Positions 5,983 to 10,354 of a stretch of 10,354 bases of DNA are shown here, one piece after another (within the stretch, counting starts at the first letter, position 1; each line of letters begins with the position of its first letter). Where the stretch lies: assembly GCA_900321515.1 (NCBI GenBank), contig ONWI01000186.1, forward strand, positions 1-10,354, in the 5' to 3' direction. The stretch comes from an uncultured Eubacteriales bacterium. Lineage in GTDB: Bacteria > Bacillota > Clostridia > Oscillospirales > Acutalibacteraceae. Both the position numbers and the translations under genes were made by a program. The notes beneath the pieces are model-generated. The model ran no database searches and was not told the origin of the DNA. It saw nothing but the letters and a program-made list of their open reading frames with translations.

Positions 5983-6717
5983 ATGAAACCTACAGTGCTT
6001 GTGACCGGAGCTTCGCGGGGAATAGGTCTGGCGACGGCGCGGCTTTTTGCCGCAAACGGACATCCTACCGTGCTCAATTACAACTGTAGTCGCGAACCGG
6101 CATTTCAGGCGGCGAGTGAGATAAACGCTTCCGGCGGGATGGCAATTGCCGTGAAAGCCGATGTATCTGAACCAGAAGAGGTTGCTGCAATGTTTGAAGC
6201 TGCCAATGAGCAGTTTGGCGGAGTGGATATTCTGGTCAACAACGCGGCAATTGCCCGACAAAGCCTTTTTACCGACGTGGATTACGACGAATGGCGGAGG
6301 ACTTTTTCCGTCAATGTGGACGGAATGTTCCTTTGCTGCAAGGCGGCGCTCCCGTATATGTTGCGCGGGCATAGAGGAAATATAATTAATATTTCGTCGA
6401 TGTGGGGACAGGTCGGCGCTTCCTGCGAGGTGCTGTATTCTGCGACAAAAGCGGCTGTCATCGGACTCACCAAGGCGCTGGCGCAGGAGGTCGGCCCCAG
6501 TGGAATAAGGGTTAACTGTGTGGCTCCGGGAGTGATTGACACAGAGATGAATTCGCATCTCAGTCCGGACGATCTGAGGGCGTTGGCGGATAATACCCCG
6601 TTGATGCGTCTCGGCACACCCGAAGAAGTTGCCGGAGCCATTTATTTTCTCGCTTCGGACAATGCGTCATTCATAACGGGACAGGTAATATGCCCGAACG
6701 GAGGATACATTACATAA
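5983..6717 (+). CDS. ymfI: SDR oxidoreductase, EF-P 5-aminopentanone reductase type (YmfI)
   Basis: This NAD(P)H-dependent short-chain dehydrogenase has 244 residues. Seen: the Rossmann glycine motif TGASRGIG (8-15), NNAAI (86-90), catalytic Asn111, Ser139, Tyr152 and Lys156 (YSATK), APG (181-183), and the C-terminal FITGQVICPNGG. The stretch NISSMWGQVGASCEVLYSAT (136-155) closely follows B. subtilis YmfI (SSIWGETGASCEVLYS). YmfI reduces the 5-aminopentanone group on elongation factor P to 5-aminopentanol. FabG-type 3-oxoacyl reductase is the main alternative, and the gene would often be labelled so. The start is uncertain: ATG 5983 gives the normal amino end, but GGAGG (5976-5980) is only 2 nt away; AAGG (5968-5971) is 11 nt away. 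No efp gene is in the window. The gene probably lies in the operon with its neighbours. Confidence 0.85.
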   Translation: MKPTVLVTGASRGIGLATARLFAANGHPTVLNYNCSREPAFQAASEINASGGMAIAVKADVSEPEEVAAMFEAANEQFGGVDILVNNAAIARQSLFTDVDYDEWRRTFSVNVDGMFLCCKAALPYMLRGHRGNIINISSMWGQVGASCEVLYSATKAAVIGLTKALAQEVGPSGIRVNCVAPGVIDTEMNSHLSPDDLRALADNTPLMRLGTPEEVAGAIYFLASDNASFITGQVICPNGGYIT

Positions 6718-6739
6718 AGTATGAATGGAGGTACGCTGT

Positions 6740-7726
6740 TTGTATAAGAAGATAATAGTCATTGTTGCCGCGTCAATTTTTATGATTGGAATCGTATTTT
6801 GCGGGACGTCTTTTGCCTGTGAGGTTTCGGCGGCGTCATCCGGAAAAAACACAATCATGACCTCGGCAGCGGTTGAATCCGCAGGCAGAATGGAGCGTCT
6901 TTGCTGCGGTATTGTTTCCGGTTCGGATGGGATTTCTATGGAGCTGTCGGCGTTCCGCACTGATTTTGTACCGAGAGAGCCTGACTATGTTGAGCGATTC
7001 CGCAATTATGACGGCCCGAAGGCGGATTTTGTTCCGGTGCTGATGTATCATTTTTTCTATGATTCAAATATTGATAAGCCTACCAAGGGCAACAATTCAC
7101 ACTCAATTCAGGCGGTAAGGCGTCATCTGCAATGGCTTTGGGAAAACGGTTATGTGACTCTTACCATGGACGAGCTTTACGAATGGCTCAACGGGAACAT
7201 TGAAGTTCCCGCCAAATGCGTACTGCTCACGTCGGATGACGGACAGGAAAATTTTTTTGATCTGCTTCAGCCGGAGCTACATAAATACGGGTTTGTGGCT
7301 ACTTCGTTTGTCATTACATCATGGCGTAAGAATATTCCTTACAAGCTGACTCTGCCTAATATTGAGCTTCATTCGCACACGCACGATATGCACCGCGGCA
7401 CGGTGGAAAGCGGAGGAGTCCCGACCAATCGCGGAATGATGCAGGGCGTATCGGTCAAATACGGTGTGGAGGATCTTACAAAATCCTCGGAAATACTCGG
7501 AGGTTCCAGATATTTCGCGTATCCGTACGGGACACACGGGGGCAACTCAAAGGAGATACTGAGAAAGGCAGGTTTCAGGCTTGCCTTTACGACCGCAAGT
7601 GGTTACGTCAAACGGGGCGACGATCCTCTTCTCTTACATCGCCTGCGGGTGAGCGGCTCTCTCTTGGAGAAGGGTTTCAGTTATCTTGTCAAATATGAAA
7701 CCGTTTCAAAAAAATACAATCAATAA
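6740..7726 (+). CDS. Exported polysaccharide deacetylase (CE4, NodB fold)
   Basis: This 328-residue protein has a signal peptide and a metal-dependent deacetylase domain, likely removing N-acetyl groups from a cell-wall or exopolysaccharide sugar polymer outside the membrane. Residues 1-20 are a basic start and hydrophobic helix; VSA (29-31) is a plausible signal peptidase I site. The catalytic domain starts near VPVLMYHFFYD (98-108). Motif 1 reads TSDDG (164-168; usually TFDDG) with Asp166 as base and Asp167 for metal. Motif 2 is HSHTH (211-215), giving His211 and His215. Motif 3 is AYPYG (260-264) and the late His300-Arg301 is the catalytic-acid region. TTG at 6740 is the start: GGAGG (6727-6731) lies 8 nt upstream, whereas the in-frame ATG at 6725 overlaps it. 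PgaB/IcaB-like enzymes are the closest type; substrate unknown. Confidence 0.88.
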   Translation: MYKKIIVIVAASIFMIGIVFCGTSFACEVSAASSGKNTIMTSAAVESAGRMERLCCGIVSGSDGISMELSAFRTDFVPREPDYVERFRNYDGPKADFVPVLMYHFFYDSNIDKPTKGNNSHSIQAVRRHLQWLWENGYVTLTMDELYEWLNGNIEVPAKCVLLTSDDGQENFFDLLQPELHKYGFVATSFVITSWRKNIPYKLTLPNIELHSHTHDMHRGTVESGGVPTNRGMMQGVSVKYGVEDLTKSSEILGGSRYFAYPYGTHGGNSKEILRKAGFRLAFTTASGYVKRGDDPLLLHRLRVSGSLLEKGFSYLVKYETVSKKYNQ

Positions 7727-7750
7727 CGGAAAGTCAGCTCCTGAAAAAAT

Positions 7751-7803
7751 AAAAACGGCACAGATAAATTTCTTCTTTCAGAAAGGTTATCTATGCCGTT
7801 TTT
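7751..7803. terminator. Bidirectional intrinsic terminator between convergent genes
   Basis: AAAAACGGCA (7751-7760) pairs perfectly with TGCCGTTTTT (7794-7803). After one mismatch, AGATAA (7762-7767) pairs with TTATCT (7787-7792). A T run leaves the stem on the plus strand and, through the complementary A run, also on the minus strand. It therefore serves the deacetylase gene (plus) and the membrane-protein gene that ends at 7812 (minus). Confidence 0.9.
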
Positions 7804-7811
7804 GATTTATG

Positions 7812-8354
7812 TTACCTGAACAGTTTTTTTATCAAAGGAACCAGACGAACGTCGTACATGGTATAGAATCCCAGAAGTGCGCTGTCGTAGAGGGCAAAGC
7901 ATATGTTGGCGGCTATCAGATATGCCGCGGCAAGCAGCCACACAGGTTTATCCGAGTCGAAAACCGGCACCGCAAAAATCAGCTTTGCCAGCAGCACCGA
8001 AAGCAGAGCGCCGATGTTGAATACCAGCGTCTTTAGGATAACTCTGGGAATTTTTTTTTCTATGCGATTCAGCGACGGCTGCATTATCGGATAATGCCCG
8101 AAAAGCAGCAAGTAGAAGAGCGCCATTTCCTTGTCGGGAATCAGAATCATTCCCAGCAGTGAAACAGCCGCGAACATGGTAAGTGCCGTGCCCTTGCCAT
8201 ACTCTCTTACCGGAACGATCATCACGCCTCCGGCAATCATCGGCGCGGCATAGGTCAGTATTCCCATAAATCCCGCTATGATCATGGCAACCACGCTCAG
8301 CGCGGTAAGTATGCCGCACAGGGCTATTTTAGAAGATGCTTTTCCGGAATTCAT
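7812..8354 (-). CDS. Integral membrane protein of unknown function
   Basis: The 180-residue product is strongly hydrophobic, with about six likely membrane segments (near 9-28, 31-50, 56-73, 77-91, 106-130 and 137-165). A short basic amino end precedes them and KKLFR closes the carboxy end. Segment KIALCGILTALSVVAMIIAG, the later EYGKG and the IPDKE loop (72-76) resemble small Firmicutes membrane proteins that look like the substrate-binding (S) part of ECF vitamin transporters. I cannot name a family with confidence and propose no substrate. The ATG at 8354 is preferred because GAGGG (8370-8366) lies upstream. The longer open frame from 8408 would run through the 13-bp hairpin. Transcription seems separate from the J-domain gene upstream; a TATAAT occurs at 8384-8379 without a good -35. 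Confidence 0.75.
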   Translation of the reverse strand: MNSGKASSKIALCGILTALSVVAMIIAGFMGILTYAAPMIAGGVMIVPVREYGKGTALTMFAAVSLLGMILIPDKEMALFYLLLFGHYPIMQPSLNRIEKKIPRVILKTLVFNIGALLSVLLAKLIFAVPVFDSDKPVWLLAAAYLIAANICFALYDSALLGFYTMYDVRLVPLIKKLFR

Positions 8355-8382
8355 AACTTTTGTTGCCCTCTTTTCATTATTA

Positions 8383-8422
8383 TAAAGGCAACACCTGCCG
8401 AATAACACGGGTGTTGCCTTTA
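8383..8422 (-). terminator. 13-bp perfect hairpin after the J-domain gene
   Basis: TAAAGGCAACACC (8383-8395) is perfectly complementary to GGTGTTGCCTTTA (8410-8422) around a 14-nt loop. On the minus strand it follows the J-domain stop codon by about 25 nt and is trailed by TTTATAATAATG. It is best read as the terminator of the DUF5685/J-domain operon, with a short T tail. Confidence 0.75.
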
Positions 8423-8446
8423 GACAATTCTGTGTAAAATATTATG

Positions 8447-9118
8447 TCAGCAGCAGGTGATCAGATCGCCGCCAAAGCATTCGCAGCAGGAGTCGGCGCA
8501 GAGCAGTCCCATACAGGTGGAGCAGGGACCGCAGCCGCTGCCGCATGAGGAACCGCTGTTTTTGCCGCTGTAGTTATAACCGGCAGTTCTCCCCGTGCGC
8601 TGCTGTGATACCTGAGTGTAAGCCGCGCGATATTCCGCATTGTTTGGAGCCTGATTTACAGCGGTCTGAAAATAGGCATATGCCTGATCAATCCAGCCCC
8701 TGCGATAGAGCACACTGCCCTTGAGAAAGTACCATTCGGCGTTTCTGCGGGAATTCGGTACGCCGTCGAGCACCATCTCCGCATCGGTAATCCTGCCCGC
8801 GCTGAAAAGGTTGCGTACGTCGGCAAAATCCGTGTGCTGAGTGCCGTGGAAAGAGCCGTAGCTGTTGCCGGCTGCGGAATTAGATGTTGTGCCTGGATTT
8901 GATGTGCCGCCTACCGGAGTGCCGTTCTTGCGTGCGGTGACTATCGCGTCGTATGCCTCGTTGACCTGCGACATTTTTTCGGCTGCCAGTTCGGCAACGT
9001 CCGGGGAGCTGGCATAATTATCCGGGTGGTATTTCTTTGCTAAATTTCTGTAGGCTGTCTTTACCTCGTCGTCTGATGCGCTCGAGGATATACCCAATAC
9101 TGCATACGGATCATTCAT
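8447..9118 (-). CDS. J-domain protein with cysteine-rich C-terminal tail
   Basis: The 223-residue protein starts with a J domain (about 2-66: DPYAVLGISSSASDDEVKTA, then KKYHPDN with the HPD triad at 31-33), which stimulates the ATPase of an Hsp70 (DnaK). There is no G/F region, zinc finger or DnaJ C-terminal domain, so it is not the general chaperone DnaJ. A Gly/Ser/Thr/Asn-rich linker (66-95) leads to a helical, TPR-like part (about 96-172: NLFSAGRITDAEMVLDGV, WYFLKGSVLYRRG). After a second linker come ten cysteines in 32 residues (192, 196, 199, 202, 207, 211, 212, 214, 222, 223), ending with a terminal Cys-Cys. The start overlaps the DUF5685 stop by 4 nt (ATGA), so the two are translationally coupled. 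The tail may bind metal or be lipid-modified (inference). Confidence 0.9.
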   Translation of the reverse strand: MNDPYAVLGISSSASDDEVKTAYRNLAKKYHPDNYASSPDVAELAAEKMSQVNEAYDAIVTARKNGTPVGGTSNPGTTSNSAAGNSYGSFHGTQHTDFADVRNLFSAGRITDAEMVLDGVPNSRRNAEWYFLKGSVLYRRGWIDQAYAYFQTAVNQAPNNAEYRAAYTQVSQQRTGRTAGYNYSGKNSGSSCGSGCGPCSTCMGLLCADSCCECFGGDLITCC

Positions 9119-10059
9119 TTTCCTTCAACTCCTGTAATTATTTGATTCTTATCTGAATTTCTGTGCCTTTTTTCGGGCGGAAAAAGTGCGCTTCTTTGTG
9201 CTTCGGATACACCGAGATACATCACATTGTCTGCTATTGGCTTAAATTCGCCTAAATCAAGCAGCTCGTAATATTTGACGGCTTCGGCAACCGACATGTT
9301 CAGGCTGTCATTGCCGAATATTCTGGCTTTTTCGAAAAGATCGGTTCTGTTTGCCACATCTTCTGCGGTAAGTCCGAATTTAAGAGCCAGAGGATTAAAG
9401 GAGCCGTCCTTAATGTCATCGGAAAGGTCGTCCAGCGCGTCGATCATGTAGATCCATCGCCCCATGAAATATCCGAAGTGCTTTAATATTATTCTTTCAC
9501 TTGTCTTTTCGGAGAGCCTTTCGGCAAACGCCGAGAGCACGTCGGCTGTGGGCTGGCATAGCTCGTCGATGATTATTTCGCCGCCTTCCAGGGCCTTGCT
9601 TTCGGCAGCGAACTGCCGGTTTATGTATTCGCTCACCATCGCGTCTTCTTCGGGATAGAGTTTTGCGGCTTTTTTGCGGATATGCGAGGCGTATGGCTGC
9701 AAGGTGCGCCAGAGCATTTTCCTGCCGGCTGAGGAATCGGCTATATTGTCCTTCAGCTTGTAGTAGAACATTATACCGGTGAGCGCCGCGGTGTACTGGA
9801 AGGCATTGGCATTGGTTGAGCAATTGCCGCATTTCTTCAGTGGATTGACCACACACCTGCCCTGTTTGAAGCAGGGTTTCTCGCCGCTTATTGCTATCAT
9901 GAGCATTGTCATGAAAGTATAATCATAATTGAGCAGCATTCGCGCGGGGAAGCCCATCTGTTTGCCGAGATACCTGCAAAGCGTGCAATACACCGCACGA
10001 TAGGTCTCGTATTCGCATATTCTTAATTGCGGCTTGTAGATGCGTATATATCCGAACAC
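9115..10059 (-). CDS. DUF5685 family protein, cysteine-rich, alpha-helical
   Basis: The product has 314 residues and matches, by its amino end FGYIRIYKPQLRICEYETYR and CTLC, the Clostridia family I know as DUF5685; no function is established. Cysteines 25, 28, 63, 69, 77 and 80 (patterns CX2C, CX5C, CX2C) look like a metal site. The rest is helical and includes an Asp-rich stretch IDALDDLSDDIKDGS (206-220) that resembles the magnesium-binding motif of isoprenoid synthases, plus NYDYTF (44-49). There is no signal peptide. The GTG at 10059 is the start because GAGGGG (10072-10067) is 7 nt upstream; an in-frame TTG at 10074 overlaps it. Downstream, the J-domain gene overlaps by 4 nt, implying a two-gene unit acting together. 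Confidence 0.85.
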   Translation of the reverse strand: MFGYIRIYKPQLRICEYETYRAVYCTLCRYLGKQMGFPARMLLNYDYTFMTMLMIAISGEKPCFKQGRCVVNPLKKCGNCSTNANAFQYTAALTGIMFYYKLKDNIADSSAGRKMLWRTLQPYASHIRKKAAKLYPEEDAMVSEYINRQFAAESKALEGGEIIIDELCQPTADVLSAFAERLSEKTSERIILKHFGYFMGRWIYMIDALDDLSDDIKDGSFNPLALKFGLTAEDVANRTDLFEKARIFGNDSLNMSVAEAVKYYELLDLGEFKPIADNVMYLGVSEAQRSALFPPEKRHRNSDKNQIITGVEGK

Positions 10060-10079
10060 GATACTGCCCCTCAATTTAC

Positions 10080-10085
10080 ATTATA
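10080..10085 (-). promoter_or_regulatory. Possible -10 box for the DUF5685/J-domain operon
   Basis: A perfect TATAAT lies on the minus strand (10085-10080), but no recognisable -35 is found 16-18 nt upstream. If used, the transcript would begin almost at the Shine-Dalgarno, leaving a very short leader. Confidence 0.35.
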
Positions 10086-10202
10086 TGAATTATTATGACA
10101 CAGCTTTTGGGCTGCTTTATTACGAATATGTAAACATACTACTAATTATTTTGATAAATAATTGATGACTCATATAAAAAATCGAAAAATAAAAAAAATC
10201 AC

Positions 10203-10231
10203 TTGACAAACGGCTTGATGTATGATAATAT
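10203..10231 (+). promoter_or_regulatory. Promoter of tRNA-Leu
   Basis: A perfect -35 TTGACA (10203-10208) is followed by GATAAT (10224-10229, 15-nt spacer) or TAATAT (10226-10231, 17-nt spacer). The start would be near 10237, about 30 nt before the mature tRNA. Confidence 0.7.
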
Positions 10232-10269
10232 ATTCATTGCTAACTGAGTTGTCTCGGTCAGCTGAATTT

Positions 10270-10354
10270 GCGGATATGGCGGAATTGGCAGACGCGCTAG
10301 ATTCAGGTTCTAGTGAATGCAAGTTCATGCAGGTTCAAGTCCTGTTATCCGCAC
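10270..10354 (+). tRNA. tRNA-Leu (anticodon CAG), CCA end cut by window
   Basis: The acceptor stem GCGGATA (10270-10276) pairs with TATCCGC (10346-10352), followed by discriminator A and the first C of an encoded CCA at the window edge. The anticodon stem CTAGA/TCTAG encloses TTCAGGT, giving anticodon CAG (10304-10306), which reads CUG. The long variable arm (TGAA...TTCA) marks a class II tRNA, and the TTCAAGT T loop is present. All arms fold normally. Confidence 0.96.

Noticed and set aside
5872..6558. Long open frame (228 codons) antisense to the GNAT/SDR genes
   Set aside because: It spans the junction of two well-supported genes on the other strand and encodes no recognisable protein.
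6740..6832. Lipoprotein signal in the deacetylase (Cys21 or Cys27)
   Set aside because: Neither IVFC nor SFAC fits a lipobox; an ordinary signal peptidase I site after VSA is more likely.
8355..8408. Extended amino end MLFGRCCLYNNEKR of the minus-strand membrane protein
   Set aside because: It would be read through the 13-bp terminator-like hairpin and past the GAGGG ribosome binding site; the ATG at 8354 gives a better amino end.

Overview
The window looks like a chromosomal segment from a low-to-moderate GC member of the Clostridia, probably an Oscillospirales/Ruminococcaceae-type anaerobe. The evidence is the order queA-tgt-yajC-(TIGR04086 membrane protein)-scfA-scfB, strong purine-rich Shine-Dalgarno sites, Gram-positive consensus promoters (TTGACA-17-TATAAT type), and the SCIFF ribosomal peptide system, which is almost diagnostic for Clostridia. 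No mobile element, CRISPR array or obvious horizontally acquired block is visible.

Layout. Bases 1-150 (minus strand) hold a truncated lysine riboswitch (L box) with its own promoter; the gene it controls lies beyond the left edge. From 298 the plus strand carries queA and tgt (queuosine tRNA modification; tgt has its own promoter inside the queA-tgt gap). Next come yajC (Sec translocon accessory, own promoter) and a four-TM TIGR04086/YrzE-like protein. The Shine-Dalgarno of that gene lies in the 3' arm of a terminator-like hairpin. Then scfA (six-cysteine SCIFF precursor, own promoter) is followed by a terminator-like hairpin and scfB (radical SAM/SPASM maturase). Close behind scfB come a GNAT acetyltransferase, an SDR of the EF-P 5-aminopentanone reductase (YmfI) type, and an exported CE4 polysaccharide deacetylase. 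Their gaps are only about 15-26 nt, so they are probably co-transcribed.

A long bidirectional hairpin at about 7751-7803 separates this plus-strand block from a minus-strand block. Read from right to left, that block holds a DUF5685-type Cys-rich helical protein and a J-domain protein with a 10-cysteine C-terminal tail, joined by a 4-nt ATGA overlap. A 13-bp hairpin follows, then a small integral membrane protein of unknown function. At the right edge a promoter drives a tRNA-Leu(CAG) that is complete except for the end of its CCA.

How the genes fit together. queA and tgt act in one pathway (preQ1 insertion into tRNA, then conversion to epoxyqueuosine). scfA and scfB are precursor and maturase of one RiPP whose biological role is unknown. 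The DUF5685/J-domain pair is the least understood part of the window and, with the hairpin-embedded Shine-Dalgarno, the most worth following up. For several genes the longest open frame begins at a TTG, ATG or GTG that really belongs to a -35 box or Shine-Dalgarno sequence; the start sites given here correct for that.
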